A stretch of DNA of 64,000 bases, from NCBI RefSeq assembly GCF_900770955.1, contig NZ_CAAGLX010000011.1:186001-250000 (forward strand), in the 5' to 3' direction. This DNA comes from an uncultured Phascolarctobacterium sp. (GTDB taxonomy: Bacteria > Bacillota > Negativicutes > Acidaminococcales > Acidaminococcaceae). Below, one piece after another: positions 49,592 through 58,900 of the stretch; position 1 is the first letter of the stretch, and each line of letters opens with the position of its first letter. The notes beneath the pieces were generated by a model, which saw nothing but the letters and a program-made list of their open reading frames with translations, was not told the origin of the DNA and did not search any database. Both the position numbers and the translations under genes were made by a program.

Positions 49592-51259
49592 ATGAGAGTA
49601 TTTTTATTAGCATTATTGTTTTGCTGCCAGCTGCTGACGGCAGCTGCTGCCAATGTTCCGCTGATGCCGGTGCGTGATTTGCGTGCAGGTATGCAGGGCA
49701 TAGGCAAAACCGTTATCAGCGGTGATACTATTGAAACCTTTAATGTAGAAATTTTAGGTGTCAACGGCAGTGAAGCTATGGGTTACAATATTTTTGTGCG
49801 CCTTTACGGCGATCTGATTGAAAAGACAGGCGGCGTGGCTCAAGGTATGAGCGGCAGTCCTGTTTATGTAGACGGCAGACTTGTGGGTGCTGTGGCCTTT
49901 GGCAAGACCTTCAACGATCCGCATTACTGCTTTTTGACACCAATCGGCAAAATGCTGCCGCTTCTGGACGAACCGAGAGAGCTGCCGGCAGACTGGATTC
50001 CTAAGGGAAGCGCGCTGATGGCCGGCGGCTTTACGGAATACGGCATGGAATATCTGCAGGAGAAGCTGCAGCCCTTCGGCCTGACTGCCGTAAACAGCGG
50101 CGGTACAGGTGCTTCCAGCGATAAGCCGCTGGAGCCGGGCAGCAGTGTCGGCGTTGCTCTGATGCAGGGTGATATGACTCTTGGCGCTCTCGGTACTGTT
50201 ACCTGGACCGATGACAGCGGTAAGATTCTGGCCTTCGGCCATCCCTTTATGCAGCGCGGCAGCAGCAATTTCTTTATGAATAAGGTGTGGGTGCTGGGCG
50301 TAGTCCCTAACCTGCAAAGCAGCTATAAGGTAGGCAATCTGGGTGAGGCTATTGGCAGCATTACGCAGGACCGTGCCAGTGGTATTGGTGGCGTGGTTGG
50401 CAAGCAGCCTGATTCTATTCCGATGTTTGTTACTGTTAACGACAGCAGTCGCGGACAGGCCAACAGCATGCGCATGCGCCTGATTGATGATGAGCAGATG
50501 GTGCCTTCGATGGTCGATGCAGCCGTAGTCAACACTGTGAGCAAGACTGTGGACCGCAATGGTGGTGGCACAGCAAAGCTGCATTTTACCATTACCGGCG
50601 TGGACAGCAAGAAGGAAATGCTGTCGATTGACCGTGAAAATATGTATTATTCCAATGATGCGCTGCTGAAGAACCTTGATGCGGAGCTGACGGAGGCGGT
50701 AACAATTCTGATGCAGAATAAGTTTGAGCCTGTGCAGATTTACGGCATCAACGTAGAGGTTGAGGTCAGCAATGCGGTGCAGGTAGCAGAAATTTTTAAC
50801 GTGCGTACCAAAAACGCCAAGGTTAAGCCTGGGGATAAGGTGGCCATTGATGTTACAATGAAGCCTTACCGCGGCGAGGAATTTACGAAAACAGTTTATT
50901 TCAAGGTTCCCAAGGATCATCCCGGCGGCAAGCTGGCGCTGAACGTGCGCGGCGGCAGCAGTATGGCCTGGGCAATCGAATTGCTGCGCAAGCAGCAGGC
51001 TGAAGGTGTTCCTGCAGCCAAGAAGAAGGAAACACGTCACAAGCTCAGCGATTATATCAAGAGCGTGAATAATGCCGATAAGAATAATGAGCTGATTATT
51101 GATGTGGCTACGGGACAAATGCAGCCGCCGAATCCGGAGGCTGCGGCTAATGACGCAGGCCTGGCAGGTATGCTGCAGGGCTCTCCGTTTAAGCAGAAGT
51201 ACCCCTTTGATTTTATTATTGACGGTGAAAGCGAGATTGTGCTTACTGTTGAAAAATAG
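49592..51259 (+). CDS. SpoIVB-type S55 peptidase domain protein
   Basis: A secreted 555-residue protein with a signal peptide (about 1-20). The S55 serine peptidase domain (about 20-250) carries GMSGSPVY at 85-92, which holds the family's catalytic serine, preceded by MQGIGKTVISG and followed by FGHPFMQRG. The C-terminal 300 residues are beta-rich and unassigned. In spore formers SpoIVB is a signalling protease, but no sporulation genes are adjacent here. ATG 49592 follows TAGGAGCGAG. The next genes encode the Mla transporter, which hints at an envelope role. Confidence 0.85.
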   Translation: MRVFLLALLFCCQLLTAAAANVPLMPVRDLRAGMQGIGKTVISGDTIETFNVEILGVNGSEAMGYNIFVRLYGDLIEKTGGVAQGMSGSPVYVDGRLVGAVAFGKTFNDPHYCFLTPIGKMLPLLDEPRELPADWIPKGSALMAGGFTEYGMEYLQEKLQPFGLTAVNSGGTGASSDKPLEPGSSVGVALMQGDMTLGALGTVTWTDDSGKILAFGHPFMQRGSSNFFMNKVWVLGVVPNLQSSYKVGNLGEAIGSITQDRASGIGGVVGKQPDSIPMFVTVNDSSRGQANSMRMRLIDDEQMVPSMVDAAVVNTVSKTVDRNGGGTAKLHFTITGVDSKKEMLSIDRENMYYSNDALLKNLDAELTEAVTILMQNKFEPVQIYGINVEVEVSNAVQVAEIFNVRTKNAKVKPGDKVAIDVTMKPYRGEEFTKTVYFKVPKDHPGGKLALNVRGGSSMAWAIELLRKQQAEGVPAAKKKETRHKLSDYIKSVNNADKNNELIIDVATGQMQPPNPEAAANDAGLAGMLQGSPFKQKYPFDFIIDGESEIVLTVEK

Positions 51260-51356
51260 GATTTTCCAGGGACAAAACTTCCTTTTGTGTCATGCATTCG
51301 CCATAATTTGGCGGTATAATAATTAAGTAGAAATAGCTGAAGATAAGGATATAAAA

Positions 51357-52127
51357 ATGCTGAAATCTATCTGTGAAGCAATGGGCAACAGAATATTGGC
51401 CTTCTGTGCTGCCAGCGGCAAGCTGACGCTGCTGCTATTGGCGACGCTGCGTCGTTTGAAGGACGCCAACGCTAAGGAGGTTGTGCGTCAGATGGCGCTT
51501 TTGGGAGCGGACTCACTGCCGATTGTGATGATGACGATTCTCTGTACCGGTATGGTTTTTTCCGTGCAGACGGCCAAGGAATTCGTGCGCCTGGGTGCGT
51601 CCTCTTCCGTAGGCGGCATTGTGGCTATCGCTATGGCGCGTGAGCTGGTGCCGGTGCTGACAGGCGTTGTTGTTGCCGGCCGTATCGGTGCGGCGATTGC
51701 GGCGGAGCTTGGCACGATGAAGGTTACCGAGCAGATTGACGCGCTGCGTGTTATGGCTGCCAATCCCGTGAGCTATCTGGTGGTGCCGCGCTTTATTGCG
51801 CTGGTGTTGATGATGCCTCTGCTGGTGGTCTTTGCTAACCTTATCGGCAATATCGGCGGCTGGGTGGTGGCGCATTATTACGCCGGTATCGGCAGCTTTA
51901 CTTATGAAAATTCTATCAGGACACTGGCGGAGTTCTATGACGTGTTCGGCGGCATGGTCAAAAGCTGTGTCTTTGGTGCTATAATTGCTATTGTGGGCTG
52001 CTACAAGGGCCTGAACGCGCCGAATGGCGCGGAAGGTGTCGGCCTTGCGACTACAGCCTCGGTAGTGCTTTCAATCATTTTGATTTTTATAACCAATTAC
52101 TTTCTTTCAATCGTTTTATATGTATAA
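51357..52127 (+). CDS. mlaE: MlaE family ABC transporter permease
   Basis: The inner-membrane part of the phospholipid transporter. Five or six hydrophobic segments are visible; MlaE family patterns include FVRLGASSSVGGIVAIAMARELVPVLTGVVVAGR and IAAELGTMKVTEQIDALRVM. The length of 256 residues is typical. mlaF follows by 12 bases. It is the first of the run mlaE-mlaF-mlaD. Confidence 0.95.
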   Translation: MLKSICEAMGNRILAFCAASGKLTLLLLATLRRLKDANAKEVVRQMALLGADSLPIVMMTILCTGMVFSVQTAKEFVRLGASSSVGGIVAIAMARELVPVLTGVVVAGRIGAAIAAELGTMKVTEQIDALRVMAANPVSYLVVPRFIALVLMMPLLVVFANLIGNIGGWVVAHYYAGIGSFTYENSIRTLAEFYDVFGGMVKSCVFGAIIAIVGCYKGLNAPNGAEGVGLATTASVVLSIILIFITNYFLSIVLYV

Positions 52128-52139
52128 GGAGTCGGAAGA

Positions 52140-52910
52140 ATGTCAAATGAAGCAATGATTCAGCTCCGACAACTTAAAATGGCCTTTGGCAGCAAGGTAA
52201 TTCTTGATAAACTGGATTTAGACGTGCGTCAGGGTGAAACGCTGGCGGTTATCGGTCCGTCCGGTACAGGCAAGAGCACCATTATCAAGCTGCTGACAGG
52301 ACTGCTGGCACCTACTGATGGCAGTATCGTTATCGACGGGCAGGAGGTAAGCTCTTTCACCGAGGATGAATGGGATGGCTTACGTCAGCATATGGGCGTA
52401 GTCTTTCAGTATTCTGCCTTATTCGATTTTTTGAGCGTAGGCGAGAATGTAGCCTTTGGCCTGCGGCGGCATTTTAAGCTGCCGGAGGAAGAAATACAGG
52501 AACGCGTCGGCAAGCTGCTGGAAATGGTAGGCATGCCGGGTACGCAGAAGATGCTGCCGGCAGAGCTTTCCGGCGGTATGAAAAAGCGCGTCGGCCTGGC
52601 GCGTGCACTGGCCATGCAGCCGCAGATGGTGTTTTATGACGAGCCTACCTCCGGTCTGGACCCTGTTATGACTATGACCATCAGCAGGCTGATACGCAAA
52701 ACGCAGCAGGCGTTGGGAGTTACTTCGGTTTTGGTAACACACGATATGGAATCGGCCTATTATGCCGCCGACCGTATCGCTATGCTATACAATGGACGCA
52801 TCGTGCAGGTTGGCACGGTTGCGGAGATAAAAAACAGTAATAATCCTGTCGTTAAAGCATTTATTAACGGTATGGAACTGAAAGAGGAGGAGAAGGATGA
52901 GCAGCAGTGA
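52140..52910 (+). CDS. mlaF: MlaF family ABC transporter ATPase
   Basis: Cytoplasmic ATPase driving MlaE. Walker A IGPSGTGKST, signature LSGGMKKRVGLARALAMQP, Walker B MVFYDEPTSGLDP and H-loop VLVTHDM are all intact. The length of 256 residues is normal. Its last 14 bases overlap mlaD, so the two are translationally coupled. Confidence 0.95.
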   Translation: MSNEAMIQLRQLKMAFGSKVILDKLDLDVRQGETLAVIGPSGTGKSTIIKLLTGLLAPTDGSIVIDGQEVSSFTEDEWDGLRQHMGVVFQYSALFDFLSVGENVAFGLRRHFKLPEEEIQERVGKLLEMVGMPGTQKMLPAELSGGMKKRVGLARALAMQPQMVFYDEPTSGLDPVMTMTISRLIRKTQQALGVTSVLVTHDMESAYYAADRIAMLYNGRIVQVGTVAEIKNSNNPVVKAFINGMELKEEEKDEQQ

Positions 52911-54165
52911 GGTTAAGGTTGGTGCCTTCGCATTAGGCGGCGCGGTAGTGCTGGCCGGCATTATTACCTTTATGGGTGCTTTCAGCTTTGGCAAAAAGGG
53001 CTATGAGCTGCGCATTAACTATCCTCAGGTCAGCGGACTGATGCCTGGGCATGTTGTGCGCTATGCGGGCGTGCAGGTAGGCACGGTAAAAAAGATTAAT
53101 GTGGCACCTGATAAGATAGAGGTTATCACGGAAATCAACGATGATATCAAAATACCGCAGGGAGCGACCTTTACGATTTCCGCGGACGGTATCATGGGTG
53201 AAAAATATGTCAATGTTATTCCTCCGGCCAAACAGGGGCAGGGCTATGTAGCCGAAGGCAGCACGATTAACGGTGTTGCCGGCGGAGGCATGGATGAATT
53301 CTTTGCTTCCTCAGGTGATTTGGTGAAGCGTATGGAAAATATCGCCAATGCCTTTGAAAATGTTTTCGGCGACAAGGAAGTACAGCAGTCCATGAAATCC
53401 GGTTTTAAGAATATGAACGATATTGCGGAGAACATGAATACCTTTACGAAGGTCATGGCTGATGTGGCAGTGGCCAACCAGCAGGATATTACCTCGATGA
53501 TTCATCAGATTAATGAGCTGAGCCAACGCATGAATGGCACGGCGGCACATATCGAAAGCATTATGGCCGGTGTGGACAATAACGGCAAGACAGGCCAGAA
53601 TGTGGCTGCGATTGCCCAAAATATGGCAGATACCAGTAAGCGTATGGAAAATATTGTCGAGGTTCTGGAAACAGTAGCGAAGGATCCTGTTACGCAGAAA
53701 TCGCTGAAGGAAACCCTGGTAAATGTTAAAGAAACAAGCGAGCGTGCCAACAAGATTTTGGGAACACTCACCGAGGCTAAGGTTTCCGCTGATGCCGGCC
53801 TTGCAGCCAAGGGCGGTGACTGGCGCGGTAGCCTGGGCGTAACGCTGCATCCTGCGGATGACACCTTCCTTTATATGGGCGGTTATGACATCGGCAATGC
53901 CAATAAATTTGACTTTCTCGTAGGCAGGCAGTATGGCAATGCTGCCTTCAGTATGGGTGCGATGCAGGGTGACTTCGGTGTCGGCGTCAGCTACGATCTG
54001 GGCAGGGATTTCAAATTGTATTCCCAGCTATACGATTTTGATGATGCCAAGGTGCGTCTGGGCGGCGAATATCGCCTGCATGATAACTTGTCGCTGTACG
54101 GCGAAACCATGGACTTACGCGGCAATAAGAGTAATACCTATATGGGCGTGCGTACTTATTTCTAA
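52897..54165 (+). CDS. mlaD: MlaD protein with MCE domain and C-terminal beta barrel
   Basis: The substrate-binding part of Mla. An N-terminal membrane anchor (about 8-28) precedes the MCE domain (about 35-120; INYPQVSGLMPGHVVRYAGVQVGTVKKI). A long helical region (about 130-300) follows, rich in MENIA and NMN repeats, suited to span the periplasm. The C-terminal 110 residues alternate like outer-membrane strands (FDFLVGRQYGNAAFSMGAM, FKLYSQLYDF) and end in Phe (TYMGVRTYF). MlaD of Veillonella parvula is reported to form such a trans-envelope bridge; that is recalled family knowledge. The 422 residues contrast with about 180 in E. coli MlaD. No MlaA, B or C gene is adjacent. Confidence 0.93.
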   Translation: MSSSEVKVGAFALGGAVVLAGIITFMGAFSFGKKGYELRINYPQVSGLMPGHVVRYAGVQVGTVKKINVAPDKIEVITEINDDIKIPQGATFTISADGIMGEKYVNVIPPAKQGQGYVAEGSTINGVAGGGMDEFFASSGDLVKRMENIANAFENVFGDKEVQQSMKSGFKNMNDIAENMNTFTKVMADVAVANQQDITSMIHQINELSQRMNGTAAHIESIMAGVDNNGKTGQNVAAIAQNMADTSKRMENIVEVLETVAKDPVTQKSLKETLVNVKETSERANKILGTLTEAKVSADAGLAAKGGDWRGSLGVTLHPADDTFLYMGGYDIGNANKFDFLVGRQYGNAAFSMGAMQGDFGVGVSYDLGRDFKLYSQLYDFDDAKVRLGGEYRLHDNLSLYGETMDLRGNKSNTYMGVRTYF

Positions 54166-54172
54166 AAAATAT

Positions 54173-54202
54173 TTGACAAACAGCCCTAAAAAAATATATA
54201 AT
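54173..54202 (+). promoter_or_regulatory. Promoter of tolC
   Basis: TTGACA (54173-54178) and TATAAT (54197-54202) are 18 bases apart and lie just after the mlaD stop. Confidence 0.8.
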
Positions 54203-54208
54203 TTTACT

Positions 54209-54226
54209 ACTGACTGGTTAGTCAGT
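54209..54226. promoter_or_regulatory. TetR-type operator over the tolC transcript start
   Basis: ACTGACT-GGTT-AGTCAGT is a perfect inverted repeat at about +1 to +18 of the tolC promoter. The form is typical of TetR/AcrR repressor sites; no tetR gene is in the window. Confidence 0.7.
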
Positions 54227-54249
54227 TTTAGAAAATGGAGGTTTTCCGG

Positions 54250-55689
54250 ATGAATAGAAATAAATTAACAAAACGTTTTTTGCTTTTATCTGCAGCGCTG
54301 ACCATGGCTTTGAGCCAAAGTGCTTTTGCAGGCGAAACTGTTGCTTTAAATTTGGATGACGCTATGCAGCGTGCTTTCCAGACCAACCCGACCGTCAGCA
54401 TTGCCCAATATGAGCTTGACAGCGCACGTGCAAGCTACAATGCTGCCCGCCAGAGCCGCGGCATCAGCATTACGGCAAGCCACCAGACAAAGCGCGGCGG
54501 TTATGATGACGATCAATATACCAGCAGATTGAAGGGTGTAGATTCTACCGGTAATCTGCTGTATGACAGAGTTAATGCCGGCAAAGGTATTAGCAACAGT
54601 CATTACAATGGCTTGACTGCTTCTCTGCCGATTTTTACCGGCGGTAAATTAAAGGGTAATATTAAACAGGCTAAGGCTAATTATCAATATAATCAGGTTG
54701 GCGTACAGCGCACCTATAACGAAATGCGTTCTACCGTTACCGACGCTTATTTCACCATGCTGCAGGCAGATAATATGCAAAAGCTGAGTGCGGAATCCGT
54801 AACCCGTCTGGAGGATCATCTGAAAAATGTTCAGGCACAGTATGACGTTGGCGTTGTAGCCAAGGTTGACGTGCTGCGCTCTCAGGTTGAGCTGGCAAAC
54901 GCTAAACAGACCCTGATTCAGGCTGAAAATTCCTATCAGGTTGCCGAAGCGAACATGAACAAAATCGTCGGCCTGCCGATGGATACCAATCTGAAGCTCG
55001 ATAATCTGCTTGTTTATAATGCTTATGATAAAAACATGGATGACTGCCTGGCTTATGCTGCCGAGCACCGTCCTGAGCTGATGCAGGCTAAATATGGCGT
55101 GGATGCTGCCAAGGGTGCTTTGATGGTTGCCCGCAGCGGTCATATGCCGCAGGTTGCTGCCAGCGCTACTCAGCAATGGAGTGACAGCAGCTGGCCCGGT
55201 GATGACAACGGCAAATGGGGTGTCGGCGTAAATGTCAGTATGAATGTGTTCGATACCGGCGTAACTCTGTCCAAGATTCACGGTGCCGAGGCTGATTTGA
55301 AAAAGGCTGAGGAAACATATCGCAATACCGTGGACTCTGTAAATCTGGATGTCCGCAGCAATTATCTGGGACTGCGCGAAGCAGAAAAACGTATCAGTAC
55401 CACTAAGCTGGCTGTAGAGCAGGCTGATGAGGATTACCGTATCGCTCAGCTGCGTTATATGTCCGGTGTTGGCACCAACACTGATGTACTCGATGCTCAG
55501 GTTGCGCTGACTCAGGCTAAGACCAACTATACTAAGGCTCTGTATGATTACAATACCTCCAAGACAGCACTGGAAACCTCTATCGGCGTACCGATGAGCA
55601 ATCCTGCTACTGCCGTAAAGGTACAGGCTGCCAAAACTGCGGAAGCTGTTAAAGCAACCGAAGAAAAAACCGAAGAGGCTGCCAAATAA
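54250..55689 (+). CDS. tolC: TolC family outer-membrane channel protein
   Basis: Trimeric export duct of efflux or type I secretion systems. The signal peptide (about 1-28) ends AFA|GET. Two repeats of the TolC fold are visible: LDDAMQRAFQTNPTVSIAQYE at the N-terminus, and NVQAQYDVGVVAKVDVLRSQVELANAKQ with its later partner QLRYMSGVGTNTDVLDAQVALTQAK. The length of 479 residues is typical. ATG 54250 follows GGAGG by eight bases; the upstream in-frame ATG overlaps that site. It has its own promoter and operator despite following mlaD. Partner pump genes are not adjacent. Confidence 0.93.
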   Translation: MNRNKLTKRFLLLSAALTMALSQSAFAGETVALNLDDAMQRAFQTNPTVSIAQYELDSARASYNAARQSRGISITASHQTKRGGYDDDQYTSRLKGVDSTGNLLYDRVNAGKGISNSHYNGLTASLPIFTGGKLKGNIKQAKANYQYNQVGVQRTYNEMRSTVTDAYFTMLQADNMQKLSAESVTRLEDHLKNVQAQYDVGVVAKVDVLRSQVELANAKQTLIQAENSYQVAEANMNKIVGLPMDTNLKLDNLLVYNAYDKNMDDCLAYAAEHRPELMQAKYGVDAAKGALMVARSGHMPQVAASATQQWSDSSWPGDDNGKWGVGVNVSMNVFDTGVTLSKIHGAEADLKKAEETYRNTVDSVNLDVRSNYLGLREAEKRISTTKLAVEQADEDYRIAQLRYMSGVGTNTDVLDAQVALTQAKTNYTKALYDYNTSKTALETSIGVPMSNPATAVKVQAAKTAEAVKATEEKTEEAAK

Positions 55690-55724
55690 TTAAGGCGTAA
55701 ATTTAATAAACAGTGACACAATCA

Positions 55725-55758
55725 GGCCGGTGGGGCATAAATCTCATCGGCTTTTTTA
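55725..55758 (+). terminator. Terminator after tolC
   Basis: GCCGGTGGG pairs with CTCATCGGC with G-U pairs, followed by TTTTTTA. Confidence 0.75.
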
Positions 55759-55917
55759 TGCGGCTTTAGCCGAGATTTCAGCGGATAAAAGAAATTTCTT
55801 CTCAATAAGAGGATGTTTTCTGCTAATGTCGAATAAATAAAAGTCGAAGTATATAAAAAACAGTCTTGTCATATTTTTGTCATAGAATTTTGTTAAACTA
55901 TTGAATGGTGAAGTGTC

Positions 55918-58900
55918 ATGAAAAAATATCTACAATTTGTTGGAGCGTTAATCATACTGCTTGCGGCAGGCTATATCTTTTTAGTCCATACGGTGATGCC
56001 TAAGTACATTAAGCAGGCGATACCGCAAATGCAGCAGCTGGCAGCGGAATACATCAACGGCAGTGTTTCTATTGGCGGTCTGAAATGGGAAGGCGGCCTG
56101 ACGGCCGAGCTGACGGACGTTGTCGTAAAGGATGCCAAGGGCGAGAAGGTGGCCGAGCTGCCGCGTACTGTGCTTACGCTGCGACCCTGGCTGGCAATGC
56201 AGAAGCCTGAGCGTGCGCTGAGCAGGATTGATGTGATGCGCCCGAAAATATATCTCACAATGAATGACAAAAATAAATGGAATATGCAGAATCTGCTGAA
56301 GCCGTCGGATTCTGAGGAAACGCCTTTTTACGGTACGCTAGCGGTAGACAAGGGCGAGCTGGTGGTAACTATGCCGCAGGGCAAGTGGCAGTTTGGCGTG
56401 GAAGGCAATATCAACGGCGGTGCCAATCCTGATTTTGCCGTGGATTTGTCTGTGACAAGCGGTGCCGATAAGCTGAAGCTGGCCGGCACGATGACTACCA
56501 AGGGCGAGGGCCGCATGAAGCTGACCGGCGATAAGCTGGCTCTGGCACCCTATGCTGCTTTGGCTAAGCAATACGGTAATGTCGATGAGCTGCAGGGCGG
56601 CTTAGGAAAGCTCGCTCTGCTTTATGTGAATAAGAACGGCAAGCAGCGCTTTAGCGGTGAAGTGAAGCTGGCAGTACTCAGCGGTAAGCTGAGCCTGGCA
56701 GGCGAGCAGCACAGTCTGCAGCTTGACGGCCTGGTACGCGCGGATGAAAATCTGGTGAGCGTCAGCAGTCTTGACGCTCTGGTTGACGGGCAGAAGCTGC
56801 ACCTGGAGGGTGAAGCGGATTTGCGCAACACCGATTCTCCTTCAGGCTTTGGCGTGCTGAGCAGTGATGCCTTGGCCTATAAAGGCTATAAGGCAGAAAA
56901 GCTGCGTGTGCCGTTTGATGTATCTAAGGACTTTGTGCAGCTCCATAACGTGAGTGCGCAATACGGCGGCGGTACGATTACCGCTAACGGTACGTATAAC
57001 CTTAAGGAGCAGGTGCTGACGGCAGACGCACAGCTGCAGCAGGTTACGCAGAGCCTGCCCGGCAAACAGCAGGAGCAGGTGCATATTAACGGCAAGCTGG
57101 CTGTTCTGGCCAAGCTGGTGCAGGACAAGCTTACGCTGCACGCTGCTGCCGATACAATGGATATCAGCTGGCGCAGCCTGAAGCTTAACCGTCTGGCTTT
57201 TGACGGAAGCTATGACAGCAAGGGTCTTAATATTGACGACCTAAGCTTTTTTGCCGACGGCGGCGGTACCTTGGCTGCCAAAGGACGTGTTGCCAAGGAT
57301 TGCGCTTTGGCTATTCACGGACGTATGGCCGATTTCCCGATTGATCCTGTGCTGGCTGCGGCAGGTCAGGACGGACGCGGACTGTGTTCCACCGGATTTG
57401 ATGTCGGCGGTACGCTAGATGCTCCCGAGTTTTCTGGTATGGTACAGCTGACGCAGGCAGAATTTATGTCGCAGAAGCTTAATGAAGCGCATGGCATTAT
57501 CAGCATGAAGGATAATATCCTGGGCTTTAAGGATTTTACCGCACATATGGATCAGGGACAGCATATTCTTAACGGTACCGTTAACCTGCAGGGTGCAGAG
57601 CCTGTGGCGGACCTTACGCTGACAACGAAGAACGTGCGCATTGAGCCGCTGATGGTGCTTGTGGGCAAGCCTGATATAGTTACCGGTAATCTTGATAATA
57701 CTATGCAGATAAAGGGCAGCCTCAGCCATCCTTATATTCATGGCGAGGTGCATGCTGCCGACGGCAGTACCGCCAAGCAGCTGTTTAATAATATCAGCGG
57801 CCATTACGCTTATGAGGACGGCCTGCTGCGCTTGCAGGATTTTGTAGTAGATGCTTTCTATGGACGTCTCACATTGGATGGCACGATGACGGCCGACCGC
57901 AGACTGAACTTTGTTATGGATGCCAAGAATGTTGATCTGGAGCATTTGCCGATAAGTGATGATACGATTGATTTAGGCGGCAAGGTCAATGCCAAGGGAC
58001 ATTTGAGCGGTACGCTCACAGCTCCCTTCTTTGACGGCGAAGTCAGCAGTGAAAAGATAACTGTTAATGGCGAAGCTTTGACGGAGCTGGAAGGAACGCT
58101 TGCCAGCAACGGACGTGATAAGAACAAGCTGAATGCTTCCTTTAAGCAGCCTTATCGTGATGACCCTGTCAATTACGGCTTATACAGTGCAGATCTTAAT
58201 CTTAACCTTGTACAGCATTATATTGAGGGCAAGGTGGAAAATATTTGGGGTGATATCGGCGGCCTGCTGCGCATGGCGCGTCAGGATTACGATATTAACG
58301 GCCTGATGCAGGGACAGCTGCTGTTCAGCTACAACGGCCATGGCGAAGGCGTAAAGATTACGGCTTCGGCCGATAATGTAAAAATTCACGACCTTAATTA
58401 TGCCCACATGCGTTTTGACGGACGCATTGATAAGGGCGGCGTACTGCATTTTGACAATGTCAGACTGCAGGAGCAGGACGGCGTAAGCGATAAGGGAATT
58501 ATTGCCGTCGGCGGTTCTGTTGACTTTAAGAAAAAGCTGCTGGATGTAGAGGTGGCCGCAGTTAAGGCTAATCCGGCAATCGTTACCGCAGTCATGAAGG
58601 ACCCGCCGGAAATTAAAGGCGAAACGGATATGCTGGTGCAGGTGCATGGCAGTTTTGACAATCCTCAGGGAACAGCTTCGCTGGAAATTGCCAACGGTTC
58701 TGTTGCCGGCGTAAGTGTGGACGAGCTTACCGCAATGCTGGCGCTGGCCGACGACAACATTAAGCTGCAGCAGCTGATTGCCACGAAGGATGCTTACGGA
58801 GTCAGTGCGGCAGGTGATATTCCGCTTGATTTGTTCCGTGATAAGAATCAGCGTCATAACCCTGATGCGCAGATGAATATTGTTATGGATCTGGATAAGG

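Noticed and set aside
49754..51118. 454-codon open frame antisense to the S55 peptidase gene
   Set aside because: It is rich in His, Gln and Leu in a pattern that comes from reading codons of the real gene backwards, with no start signal.
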